Positions 24,418 through 35,998 of a DNA stretch of 64,000 nt are shown here, one piece after another (the first letter of the stretch is position 1; every line of letters begins with the position of its first letter). A program made the position numbers and the translations under genes. A model generated the notes under the pieces. It made no database searches, was not told the origin of the DNA, and was given only the letters and a program-made list of their open reading frames with translations. This DNA comes from Acorus gramineus (taxonomy: Eukaryota > Streptophyta > Magnoliopsida > Acorales > Acoraceae): the NCBI GenBank assembly GCA_030737835.1, contig CM060851.1, forward strand, positions 10,716,154 to 10,780,153, written 5' to 3'.

Positions 24418-24830
24418 TGTTATATATGTGTCACTTTTAGCCTTCTGGTTACCATTGGAGAATTTATGACAGTTTTTCAACTTTTTCTTTTTTCGATCGG
24501 AACCGCTAAAATTTTAGACTTTTAGCTATCATCCTGAGCTTGAGGACTCCGATTGAAAATCTAACTGCATATTATGTGTCCTGGTGCCATTCCAAGCCAC
24601 TCACGAAAGTTTCATTGAATTCCGGTAACGTTTCAGAATTTCGCAGTTCCGAATCGTATCCGGGTTTTGACCAATCGAAAAGTCATTGGGAGACTTGACT
24701 TGGTCAATGTGGACCCATGAATTGGTCAACTCTTTTGTTTTCTAGTGTGGTTAGGTTGACCCAAGTCAAAGTGCACCTAAACCTAACCTAAACCTAGCTA
24801 AACCTAATTAGCCCTAAGTGTAAGCCAAAA
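24418..24830 (+). repeat. Start of a family 2 LTR (partial)
   Basis: Begins TGTTATATATGTGTCACTTT and matches the complement of the solo LTR at 35999-39205 over its first about 400 bp (shared 'gaaaatctaactgcatatta', 'tgtcctggtgccattccaag', 'ttccgaatcgtatccgggtt'). It then passes into Tat-element sequence near 24830. The rest of this LTR is not here. Confidence 0.75.
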
Positions 24831-26528
24831 GAAGCCACCATCCACATCCTTGACTTCCCAGTCGATTGGCTGAACCCTCAAGACACCCTCACCAGGGCAA
24901 ATCACCCTAAACCTAAAACTCAGGTTGGCACATGATGAAAGCCATGGGTCACATCCCGGGAAAATTATTAGGGCTAAAAGGTGGGATCCTAGAAACCATC
25001 AAACTCCTAGCCTGGCTAGATAAGAAGGGCCTTGGCTCATCTAATAAACACACTGATTTAAAAAGGAAATATAATTGGGGACTATATGAACACTTCATAA
25101 AGGGAAAAACCACGAGACAGGTTGAAGAAGCCACGTATCCTCGTCCCTTAACCCCTATCCAGGAAAGAGAACCGGACTATCTCTCGGGCTCCCTAAACTG
25201 GTTATTTCCACACCCCGATAAATTCTTAGACACACCACCTGTTGGTGAAACTCCAGCTGACCAAGCGCTCTTTCCTTGCAGTGCGCAAGCATCGCAACAA
25301 AGGAGCGCCAGCTATTGGAGGAAGGTCGGTTGAAGCACCTAAATTAACCTAGTAAGTTGTAAATATTAGTTGTCTTTTCCTTTAAAAAAAAAAAACCAAA
25401 CAAAACAAAAATGGAAACTAAAACCTTAGGGTCCTTATTTGACAAAGATGACTTCACCCCAGCATGGCACCCCTTCAGTGCTGACTCTGATCTTCTAAAT
25501 AACTTGCGACATCTGGCCAGCCAAACTAAACATTCCAGCCCCAGTACCCCACTTAAAACAGTCAAGCCCTCTAGAAGTCAGATACCTGACCATATCATTA
25601 ACCACATAAAAGGACATAGTGGGACTATTTTTGGCCTAGAAAAATTTGAGTCTATAACAGTTATAGAAGAACCAGACCTAGATAATATAGAAAACTTAGA
25701 TGACGGTTTGGGAGTCTTTGAAATCTACGATGAAGATAACAAAGAAGAAGAAGACATCTCCGAAGAATTTGAGCGGAGCCTCCAGAGGTTTGATGATAGG
25801 ATAGAAGAAGTAGATGAGAAGGTGGAAGAACTAAACTTGGGGACTGAAGCTAGCCCCAAGGTCATTCTGATTAGTGCGGAGCTGAAGCCCGATGAAAAAG
25901 AAAGTCTAGTTAAAATACTACGTGAGTATATTGACGCCTTCGCCTGGTCTTACAAAGACATGCCCGGGCTTGATACCTCTTTGATCGAGCACCGATTAAT
26001 TTTAGAGCCTAACGTAAAACCAGTAAAGCAAAAGCTAAGGCGCCTTCATCTGGAGGTGGCTTTAAAAATTAAAGATGAGGTGAACAAACTCCACCAGGCT
26101 AAATTTATCCGAGTAGTCTTGTACCCAAAATGGGTAGTTAATATTGTTCTGGTATCCAAAAAAGACAGCAAGATCCGGGTGTGCATTGACTTCAGGGACC
26201 TCAATCGAGCATGCCCGAAGGATGATTTTCTACTTCCGCATATTGTTCTCCTTGTCGATAACGGCAGGATATGAAATGCTCTCTTTTATTGATGGCTTTT
26301 CCGGATACAACCAGATTCGGTTGGCAGAAGATGACGAGGAAAAGCCTTCCTTCACCACACCCTGGGGGATCTACTGCTATGTAGTAATGCCTTTCGGACT
26401 TAAAAATGCGGGTGCAACGTATCAAAGAGCGATGACTTCAATATTTCATGATATGATGCACAAGCTAGTAGAGGTTTACGTAGATGACATCCTAGTCAAA
26501 TCTAGGACTCGAATAGGACATGCGGATA
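24831..26528 (+). mobile_element. Tat/Ogre-lineage Ty3/gypsy element, part 1: G-patch-like region and RT start
   Basis: The frame at 24932-25333 starts with MMKAMGHIPGKLLGLKGGIL, like the G-patch-type motif found before the protease/RT in Tat-lineage polyproteins. The frame at 25411-26274 has an acidic linker, then FAWSYKDMPGLD, HRLILEP, PVKQKLRRLH, RVCIDFRDLNRACPKDDF. The frame at 26144-26563 continues RT with SFIDGFSGYNQI, MPFGLKNAGATYQRAM and the catalytic VYVDDILVKS. These wordings are specific to the Tat/Ogre lineage. The gag and 5' LTR are not in the window. A solo LTR interrupts RT at 26529. The element is broken in several places. Confidence 0.88.
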
Positions 26529-29500
26529 TGTTGTGCCTGTGTCATTTGGAGCGCTCTGTTTAAAAAATTTGGGCTACATAATTTTTTCCTAAGTTATGTA
26601 TTTCCAATTTGGTATTTGGATTTGATTTAGTTAAAATCCAAGATGAAGAGATTTAAATATGATTTTATTATGAGATGTCCAGTTTTGAGTTAGCTTTCGC
26701 ACAGAAGTGGAATTAGATCAACTGGATTCTTGTAGTAAAAGTTATGGGTATTTTTCCAAGTATACCCCGGGGATGGAAATTCTGGCAGCAGCCCTGCTCC
26801 ATGTTTGGCTCAAATTTAGAAATAGATGGAGGGATTATCTGATCTTGGCATGAACATGAAAGTTGTAGATAATCTTCTTAGCTTTCCATCGGACTTGGAA
26901 TCGTGCAATTCGGAGCTGTATCGAGGAAGTTATGGCTGTTCCAGTGAAGCTTGCGCAGAATTTCTGGTCAAAGGGCGACTAGGTCATTTCTCCTTAGATA
27001 TTTTGATAAATATCTCCTCTCTCTCTCCTCCCCTCCCAAACCCCACGTCGACCAGCACATCTGGTCTCTCTTTTCACTCTCTCAAGCCCCCCCTAGGTGT
27101 TTGAAGGAATGCTTCAAAGAGAAGAAGAGAAGGTGGAGGTGAAGGAAGAGGAAGTTGGTTCTTGTGTTGTTGTTGTTTGTTCCCCTCTCTCTCAAGCTCC
27201 TTTGCATGGATCCCCACCCCTGATTTGCAGCCATTGGAGGAGGCTGAGGAGGGCTGAGGGTGGTGGTGGTGGTGGTCTCGGTGGCGGCGTTTCGGTGCGC
27301 GAAGGGCCCCCGAACCTCCCCCTTTTGTTCCCCCTCCAAGGTGAGCTCCTCCCCTCCTTTTTCTTGATTTTTATGGTTTGGGGGATGTTGGGGAGGTCAT
27401 GCATGCTAGGTAGAGGTGTTAGGGTGTGTGTGAGGGGTTGGGAAGGGTTAAAATGAGGTTAGGATGGGCTGGGCGAGCGCTGGGCGCGGTCTGCGCGCGT
27501 GCGCGCGCGCGCGGGCGGGCGCAGTCGGGCGCGCAGTCGCGCGCGGGTGCGTGCGCGAGAGTGCGCGGGTGTGCGCGGGGTGGTCGCGCGGGTGCGCACG
27601 GGTGCTAGCGCGAGCGGGGGTGTGCGCAGGAGTGCATGCGGGTGCGCGTGGGCGGGCAGGGCTCCTGGGCATGTGCCTGGGCGCGGGGCAGGGCGCCTGG
27701 ACATGCGCTTGGGCGCGGGGCAGGGGACCAGTGTGCGTGCGCGTGCTGGGGCGTGCGCGATGTGCTGCGCGGGGGGCGCAGTGCGCGCGGGCGCGTGCGA
27801 GCGTGCGCGCGCGTGCGGCAACGCGTCTGGGCGCGCGGGCAGGCGCGCGGCAGTGCGCCGATGGTGCCGGGGTGCGTGCGTGCGTGCGCATTCGTGCGTG
27901 CGCGTGCGGGTGGCCGTGCGTATGGCTGCCCGGGGGTTCGGGAGTGTGTCGGGGTGCTCGGACTCGCGTACGTACGGGCCGTATGTACGTTTGTCCGAGT
28001 GTTGGGTATTTTTAGTGTATTTTTGGTATGTATTTGTGTATTTTACTCACCGTGTTAAATACCTGTCTTGCAGATCTTGACGGACGGTCACGCGACGACC
28101 CGGGTGTTGGTGAGTGGGATAATCCAACCCAGTAGGGAGGCGTTATATGCACTTGGGCGTGTACCGTCCTCCCCTGGGGCACCATAGTTTAATATTAACT
28201 TGTATAATATGTAATCTATGCAAGCATGATTAATATGTAGTATGCATGCCACCCTAGACCTTGTATGTTAGGGACTTGCACCCTTAGGATATGTGTAAGA
28301 GCCATGCATCCTGACACCATGTTTCATGCTAGGAAAGCCTCGACCTATGCATGTGTCCTATTAGTTTGATTTATTAAATTAAATGCGAACTTATGGTATT
28401 TTAGCATGCCTTAGGGAATATTATAAGGGGCCTTGCGAGGTCAGCATTGAGACCCGGGCTAGGGTACTCCGTGTTCCTTGTTTGGTTGTCGGGATATCCT
28501 ATATCGGGACCTCATGGTGCCCTCCCAAGGTTTCTTTTCCCAATAATATTATAACCTCGTTATTATTATATATATATGTTCCCCGCATCTTGGTTATGCG
28601 CCCTGGAGGAATTCTGAAGAATTCATGACATTAGTAGAGTCTCCCTTCTCTGGATTAAGGGGCCTTGCGAAGTCAGCGTTGAGACCCGGGCTAGGGTACT
28701 CCGTGTTCCTTGTTTGGTTGTCGGGATATCCTATATCGGGACCTCATGGTGCCCTCCCAAGGTTTCTTTTTCCAGTTAAGGAATACCGCGGATCTAAGTG
28801 GATCGTATATACGTGTGGATAGGCTGTTTCTTTTCCCTTCGTTGGATCCGTATAGAGACTGCCCCAGCGTTAGATAGGCCTTCCTGACAGAGGACTCCCA
28901 TCAGTAGGCACCTCCTGATTTGGGTTCGGACTATGCTGAATTGTGGGAGTGGACCAGGCGGCCTACGGAGTGGAGGAGAGACTATCGGTGGACCAAGGGT
29001 GATTAACAGCCTAGTCAGTCCCAATATCCTATGTCACCTATTGGAGGGTGAGGGTGATAGTGGGTCGACGATGTAGCGACCCACTGGATTGTCTAGTTCC
29101 TGCCACTTTGAGGCTTGAATAATTAATTGTGGTTGATATGAATTGTGATGCATGGGTTGTGCTATTCACTGAGCGTGTGGCTCACCCCTCGCATATATTT
29201 TTCTCCAGTGCTATCTGACTCGGATCTGGAGGAGGAGCTCCCCGAGGGACTTCAGCAGTAGCGGAGTAGCGCCACATTCCGCGAGTGTTAGAGGCTATCA
29301 GCATCCCTTTTTTATTGTATGTATTGTATTCTGTGCTTGGGCACACGTTTGTATTATATTTGGATGTCATTATATATATTGGCTCTCACAGGACAGTTGA
29401 TTATGTGTCGAGTCTGTAATATGTCTTTGAGTTACAGATTCAGTCTTTTAGCTTCCGCTATTTGTGTATATATCATGTCAGCCTCATTGTTGTCTGTGTT

Positions 29501-29606
29501 GTAATTGTTGATGTTGTTTAGGGTATATTATTGACCTCTTGTTTAGACTGCTGATATCATATATACACTTGCCGTGTCCTGGGGACGGCCGCCCTGGGGC
29601 GTTACA
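26529..29606 (+). repeat. Solo LTR, family 2-like, nested in the Tat RT, 3078 bp
   Basis: Starts TGTTGTGCCTGTGTCATTTG and ends CCCTGGGGCGTTACA. Flanks are GGATA (26524-26528) and GAATA (29607-29611), a 5-bp target duplication with one difference. Tat RT sequence resumes directly after it. In order it contains the LTR start, a GTG-repeat block, donor-like CCAAG/GTGAGC (27340/27341), a CpG-rich tract (about 27470-27960), a 36-bp exon-like box (28074-28109), two copies of a 115-bp cassette (28427-28541 and 28657-28772), acceptor-like 'ttctccag' (29208) and the LTR end. No internal region is present, so it is a solo LTR. The long frames in the CpG tract are artefacts of base composition. Confidence 0.82.
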
Positions 29607-32259
29607 GAATATACTCAAACAAGTGCTACAAAGATGCAGAGAATTTTCACTTAAGATGAACCCAAAGAAATGTCGCTTTGGTGTCTCTTCTGGGAAGCTC
29701 TTGGGGTTCATGGTAAGCAAGAGGGGGATTGAAGTTGATCCAACTAAAGCAAGGGCCATTGCCCAAATGCCCCCACCCAAGAACTTAAAGGAATTAAGAG
29801 GACTCATCGGTCGGCTGCAATTCATCAGGAGATTCATCTCGCAACATGTCGAACGATACCGCCCCTTTTACAAACTACTAAAAGGGGGAGTTAAGTTTAA
29901 TTGGGATAACGAATGCCAAAAGGCCTTCGATAGCTAAAAGAAATATCTCCTTAATCCCCCAATCCTCTCAGCCCCGGTACCCGAAAACTTCTTTTATGTA
30001 GAAGCAACCGAGGAGGCCATTGGTGTTGTGCTTGCACAACACGATGACACGGGAAAAAAAAAGAAAAGGCTGTTTACTATCTAAGTAAGACACTAATTGA
30101 ATATGAACAAGCCTACCCTGCCATAGAAAAGACTTGCTTAGCTTTAGTATGGGCTTCCCAAAAACTACGCCATTATTTTCTTGCCCACAAAGTCAAGTAC
30201 TTTGCCAAAATAGACCCAGTAAGGTTCCTATTCGAGAAAGCTGTATTAACTGGTCGCTTGGCCCGATGGCAAGTCTAGTTAAATGAGTTTGACATCACTT
30301 ACGCCACTCAGAAGTCAGTTAAAGGTCAATCCATTGCTGACCATCTCGCTCACCTCCCTCTCCCTGATTATGAACCAGTGAGGACCGACTTCCCAGATGA
30401 AGAAATATTTGCACTCATCGAAGAGAAAGATAGGAAGACATGGACACTGTACTTCGACGGAGTAAGTAATCAACAAGGGAGAGGGATAGGAGTAGCATTA
30501 ATCTCTGCCGAAGGCATCATTATCCCACGGGCGTTTCGGTTCACATTCAACGCCACCAACAATATTGCCGAATATGAAGCTCTGATAGCAAGTTTGAAGG
30601 CAGCTCTAACCCTAGGGGTAAAAAATCTAGACATTATTGGAGACTCACTTTTAGTAATTTGCCAGACCCTAAAAAAATGTCAGACCAGGGACCCAAAATT
30701 AAAACTATATAGAGAGCTAGCTATAATCCTATTGAAACAGTTCTGTAAGGTCACCCACATCTTTATACCTAGAACGGGCAATATTCTTGCAGACTCTTTA
30801 GCCTCATTAGCTTCATCACTTGCCTTCCCCATATCCAAGAAATCTGAAATGGTCACTATCTAGAGACTAGAAACACCTGCCACCGAACTTCGAGATTGTA
30901 AAACTCAAAACCTCCTAAATCAACAAAACCAAACAGAAGGAATCACTAGTACCACAAAAATCCTAGCCCTTGATCTAGAAGATATGGATGACGGAAATCC
31001 ATGGTACTTTGATATCAAAAACTACCTCGAAGATGGTTCACTTCTAGAATACGCTACCAACGGCGATCAGAAGATAGTTAAAAGGATAGCGACCAAATAC
31101 TGCCTCCGAGGGGGAATACTCTTTCGAGCATCCTTCAACGGGGAGTTACTCAGATGCCTAGACGATGAGGAAGCATACACCATTGTAGAAGAAGCTCACT
31201 CTGGAGTCTGCGGAGGTCATGTCAACGCTCAAATGCTAGCAAAAAAGGTACTAAGAATGGGCTATTACTGGCCCACACTCGAAGGGGATTGCAACAAATA
31301 TGTTCGACGCTGTGTCCAATGTCAGACTCATGCCAACAAAATACATGCACCAGCATCTTCCTTGCATCCCATGACTTCACCATGGCCATTTTCTATGTGG
31401 GCATTAGATGTAGTAGGACCATTCCGAGACACAGTAGAAAATACCACCCAAAAAGCTTTCATCCTCACTGCCACAGAATATTTTACCAAATGGGCCGAAG
31501 CCGAGTCCTATGTACTGATCAAAAGCTCCCCCTGGCCCGTTTCGTTCGTACCCATATCCTTGCATGGTTCGGCACCCCAGAATGATCATAACTGATAATG
31601 GCCCCCAATTCATTTCCCAAGAATTCTTGGATCTGTGTGATGAACACCACATAGAGCTTCATCACTCCACACCATATTACCCCAGGGAAATGGGCAAGCA
31701 GAGGCCACCAACAAAACCTTGCTCAGAATCATAAAAAAGATAGTAGAAACCCACAGAGCTACTGACTAGCCAGACAGATTAGTTCATGCCCTCTGGGCTT
31801 ACCGAACCTCTATCCGAACACCCACCGGCCAGACCCCATATTCACTCACATTCAGGGTAGAAGAGGTAGTACCTTACGAAATTCTTATCCTGTCCTTAAG
31901 AATAGTATTAGAAGAGACTACAGATCGAAGAGAGAAGAGAAGCGCTCCTGCTACGCCTCGAGCTGTTAGACGAAAAGAGGTTAAGGGCCGCAGACCATGC
32001 CCAGGCCTACCAGAGGAGGGTGGCAAGGGCATTTGAAAAGAAAGTAATAGAGAGAAAATTTAAAATTGGGGAGCTAGTACTCAAGCAAATCATGCCATCA
32101 AGGCAGCCCCACCCCAAAGGCAAGCTACAACCCACATGGGAGGGACCCTATGTGATCACCCATGCCTACTCCGAGAATGCCTACCGCTTGGTGGATGCCG
32201 AAGGAGTCGAAGTCTCAGGTTCGTGGAATGCACTTTATCTAAAGAAATTCCATGCATGA
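29607..32259 (+). mobile_element. Tat/Ogre-lineage element, part 2: RT end, RNase H, second RNase H, integrase
   Basis: 29607-29937 holds the RT thumb (MNPKKCRFGVSSGKLLGFMV, LIGRLQFIRRFIS). About 29950-30250 holds the first RNase H (APVPENFFYVEATEEAIGVV, YPAIEKTCLALVWA). 30378-30863 is a second, archaeal-type RNase H (TLYFDGVSNQQGRGIGVALI, NNIAEYEALIASL, GDSLLVI, ADSLASLAS), a hallmark of the Tat lineage. 30984-31595 begins integrase, with the zinc-binding EEAHSGVCGGH and CVQCQTH and the core start WALDVVGPF. Further core sequence follows to about 31870 (DNGPQFISQEF). 32020-32259 is the integrase tail (WEGPYVITHAYSENAYRLVD). The polyprotein is broken in several places and is a fossil. Confidence 0.88.
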
Positions 32260-33021
32260 AACTCTCAATACTTGAGAAATATTATTCTTCCTTCCTGTGA
32301 TTTCCAGTGTTTAGCACCTGACGATAGAATTATAAGACTCTCAAAGATAACTTGTATTTTATTTGAGCTCATATATCCACCACTCATACCACTTTCATCA
32401 CACCAGTATGACTTAGGAATTGGTTTATCTGATAAAAGGAAAAATTGCCTACCCTGTAGACTGGGACAATTTTTTAAACCCAAAGCATCTCCCCTTATTC
32501 TCGCCCTCACTCGTATCAACCCAAAGGCAAAATGAGGAATTACCTGGACAAGGCATATATCCCAAAACTGGCTCTGACACTATATAAACACTTCTAGAGG
32601 GGAAGTAGAAAAGAACAGGGGTGAAAAGCAGAAAAGCACCCCCCCTCAAAACAAAACAAAGCAAAGCAAAAGAAAGGCAATGAGAGGCCAAAGATCAAAG
32701 CAACACCCAGACAACGGGTTAAACTCTCTACTTTAGCAGGCGCGAATGCCTTTACACATAGTATATGCTGAACAAAAGGCTATACTAGTACACATCCAAA
32801 CAAACGGATTGTACTCTCCACTCAAAACACGGGTACACACCCGAAGGGTTGTACTCTCCACCAAATAAAGAAATGATAAAAAGAAGAAAGCCAGAGGGAC
32901 CTAGAAAGTATGACATATGCCAGACTGGGATAATTCTAAAATATTGCCCAAAGGAAGATATTACTCTTACCCCATTCACCCCCACCCTTTTATTTCCTGC
33001 CAACGTTCGGAAATGCGCCCC

Positions 33022-33119
33022 GTGCGGCCGCATATGCGGCCGCACGAGCGGTTCGGTCGCTCGACCGAACCGCCTGGGACTAAATGCGTGCATATGCCGA
33101 TTAGGCCCGCATATGCGGG
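33022..33119. repeat. Cluster of three perfect palindromes
   Basis: 33022-33045 is a 24-bp perfect palindrome with half-site GTGCGGCCGCAT. 33048-33073 is a 12-bp perfect inverted repeat (GCGGTTCGGTCG, two-base loop). 33106-33119 is the 14-bp palindrome CCCGCATATGCGGG. All three fall within 98 bp of an otherwise ordinary sequence. Confidence 0.9.
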
Positions 33120-33796
33120 TCTGCCTCCCAACCCATTTAACCAAAAAACAAAAAGGATCTCCTTCGACCAGCTTCAGCCGGCCCTAACTGCAATGACCCC
33201 AACTGCGATCTTCCTGAGGAGTCCTTAATCTTCTTCACTGATAGGCCTGACCTTCTTCAATTAGGGCTGCTTCTTCTTCTTCTTCTTCTTCTTCTTCTTC
33301 ATACTCTTCTTCTTCATGCACAAAGCTTCTTCTTCGTGAGGTCTTTTTCTCCAGCCGTTCAACAGTCCAGCTTCTTCTTCAGATCATCTTCTTTATCAAC
33401 CTCTAATCTTTGTTTTCTCTCTCACTCTCTCTGTTATCTCTCTCTCACTGTTTTGTTTTTTTTATATGGATTTGTTTTAGGCAGAGAGAAGGGTTATGTG
33501 ACACTTGTTTTTGGTGTGCCTTAACAAATTGGGACAATTGTCTTCCGGATGATTTTTAATTTGGTTAATTTTTTTTTGTTATCTAAAACCAATTTTTTTT
33601 TTTTATTTGGACAATCAATTTTTATTTGTTAGAATGTATGTGTTGGTAATCTAGAATATCTTATAGTGAGGTATTTTGATTAAAAATAATATCTTGAATG
33701 TGTTTAACACATGTTTTATATATATATTTTTAATATTTATCTTCATATATTTAAAAATCATCATAATATATTTTTTATTAATAAAAAATTATAGAA

Positions 33797-33885
33797 CCGC
33801 ATATACTTCCGCATATACTCCCGCATACCGCATATACTCTGTGCGGTACCCCAACCACACGTAAACCGCATACCGCATATCAAAA
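33797..33885. repeat. Degenerate 'ccgcatatac' repeats
   Basis: Five to six copies of (a/t)ccgcata(tac/cc) within about 90 bp, sharing the core GCATAT with the palindrome cluster 0.7 kb upstream, plus 'gtgcggt'. No coding content. Confidence 0.65.
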
Positions 33886-34760
33886 CACTATTTCTTGCTA
33901 TGGAGTTGGAATTGAACTATGTCTACTCGGAAAGGCAAAATCTCAACCAAAGATAGACCTTTTCCTATGTTTACGACAGCACACACTCACATGAGTTCAC
34001 TTAAAACACTTGCCTATCTAAAGGAAGCTTACTTGACTTAAATCTTGGTGCATTCATGGATTTCCCAACATGTTTAGAATAATATGATTAAGCATTTGAG
34101 AACCATGAACTTGAGGAATTGACACCTGAGGCCAAAACCTTTCAAATACAATCTTGGTTTGGACATAGGTGACCACAAGGGCCCCTCTTCAGGGACTTAA
34201 TGGCATCTTTTACTTAAGAAAATTGAAAACATTGCCCTCTTACATAAAAGATCCTTTGAAGAATTAAAATGCTCCCCTATGCCACTCACCCCTATGCATA
34301 AGGTTGTATTTTCCTTTTCCAAACATTTAGGCATTCAATTTTCCTAAAATACCACAATTAACTCCCATGGCAAAAGAAAATTCCCCTTATTACTTTCATT
34401 TCATACCCTTCCACACACATTTGAGAAGGAAAATTGCCCCACTCTCATACACACCTGAGTGTCTTTTTTATTCTCACAAATTCTCATGCATAGAGTCGCT
34501 TAGACTCACTGCTCTTTATGTCGAGCATGGTTTCTCGCACTTTTTTTCCCTTACTTTTAAAATTACCTTAGATGGGTCGTAGCCCTTGACAATTAGAACA
34601 AGAAGGGCTCGAAAGTCAGTGCAGGGGCACAACATGAACAAATTTAACACTTGGTTCATAGAAAGAATATTTTTTTCAGGTTTTGAAGGTTGACCAAACA
34701 CTCACAAGGCTCTCAGCAAATGACAGCAAGACAGTGGAAATCAAAAGATTGTCCCAGGCC

Positions 34761-34906
34761 AAGGGCGACTAAACCTGTCTAGGCGCTTGCCACTAGATGG
34801 CTGGAACCAACTAGCCGTTTCCCTAAAGGTGAATTCTACCAGTCCTTGGGCGGCTAAACAAAACCAGCCGCCCCTCACTGGACGGCTCAAAACAACTAGC
34901 CGCCCC
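34761..34906. repeat. GGCGGCT/AGCCGCC hairpin repeats
   Basis: Several short units with GGGCGGCT and AGCCGCCC in opposite orientation, for example an 8-bp perfect stem at about 34848-34875. The same word family recurs at 42531-42626, 43319-43348, 43503-43528 and 43896-43955. Confidence 0.7.
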
Positions 34907-35341
34907 ATACCTACTGCCCAACCTGCACTATCAGTCCAGTTTTAATCAACTCTTCAAATCCCCAATACCTATTAAGAGCTTTTCTTTCTGAAAAACCTGT
35001 ACATACACATTCCATATGTACATATATTTGCAAAACTTGTATAAATACGATTAAAAAATGACTACATTCCAAAACCATATACCAAACCATGCATTCATAC
35101 GCCAAATTCATTCACCCACAACACCAAAACCATAGGAAACCATTCCACATATACCAAACCAAATCAAAACCAATAAATACCCTTTTAAACCAGAACTAAA
35201 ACACCCATATCCACTTACATAAGATTATCAAAAGAGAAATTATGAATTGTTCATAAAATAGAAAGGTAAACCTAAGTTTAACTGAAAACAAATGATAAAT
35301 AGGTAGAGATCCATCCATAGCTTCAACTCCAAAGTCTTGAG

Positions 35342-35993
35342 CTATGCATCATCAAAATAATCACCTGAGCCAAAAGAAAAGAAGAAAGCGTAAATTTGTT
35401 GCCATACATACAATTCTTCTACCAAAACCAAGACACAAAAGCTATACCTTGGAGTATGATCGTTTGTGGGAGGCTGGGTTGAAGGAGGAGCATCCTGGCC
35501 TGGCTGAGAAGGAGGAGGTGGCTGATGAGAGGACTGAACTTCTGGAGTGTTTGGAGCGGCGGGAGTCTCCCTCACAGAAGAAGCAGCCCTCGTGTATATC
35601 CCACGACTCCGAGTCGCTGATGGGCGAGAAGCTCGACTAAAGGTAGCTCCGGTGGCTAGGGAGGCAGAGACCGAGTGATCAGGCTCAAGAGGAAGAAGGT
35701 CGAGGTCCGCCTCAGTCATGGGACCTCCTCCAACCAGCTTCCCCCTCATAGTAGCCTCCCAAAGGAGGATCTGCTGAAGCTCCCTGTCCTTCCTCTCCAA
35801 CCTCTGGCAGAGACGACCCTCCGTCCCCCTCGATCAATCCTCGACCACCCTCAACCGCTCCTCAAGCTCCCTGGCCCTCTCCTTCGTAGCCCAAAATCTC
35901 TCCTCACTCAACCGGAGTGCCTCTCGATCTCTATCCCCGGCCGCTTGAAGAGAGTGGACCAAATCTCCCATCAAGCCACCGATAATGCCCACC
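35342..35993 (-). other. Far end of the antisense region (C-terminal, low-complexity)
   Basis: The minus-strand frame at 35800-35342 begins MERKDRELQQILLWEATMRG, then becomes rich in Ser, Pro, Thr and Gln (PPPPSQPGQD, STQPPTND). It continues the coiled-coil region found on the other side of the solo LTR at 39211-39617; the GATGC duplication shows the two were once contiguous. Function is unknown. It looks like the disordered tail of the PMD protein encoded antisense in the Tat element. Confidence 0.55.
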
Positions 35994-35998
35994 GATGC
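35994..35998. repeat. Target-site duplication of solo LTR, left
   Basis: GATGC immediately before the LTR start TGTCACG at 35999; identical to 39206-39210. Confidence 0.9.

Larger units (their letters stand above)
32260..35341. other. Spacer between Tat integrase and the antisense region
   Basis: No coding sequence recognised. It holds a cluster of perfect palindromes (33022-33119), a TTC/CTT microsatellite (about 33267-33300), AT-rich DNA (33500-33800), a run of 'ccgcatatac' repeats (33797-33885) and GGCGGCT/AGCCGCC hairpins (34761-34906). Long non-coding spacers after pol are usual for Ogre/Tat elements, so the stretch is probably part of that element. Confidence 0.55.

Noticed and set aside
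27082-27456. Plus-strand 119-codon frame with Val/Glu/Gly runs
   Set aside because: Made of GTG/GAG microsatellite-like LTR sequence. The same block in the other LTRs has no conserved frame.
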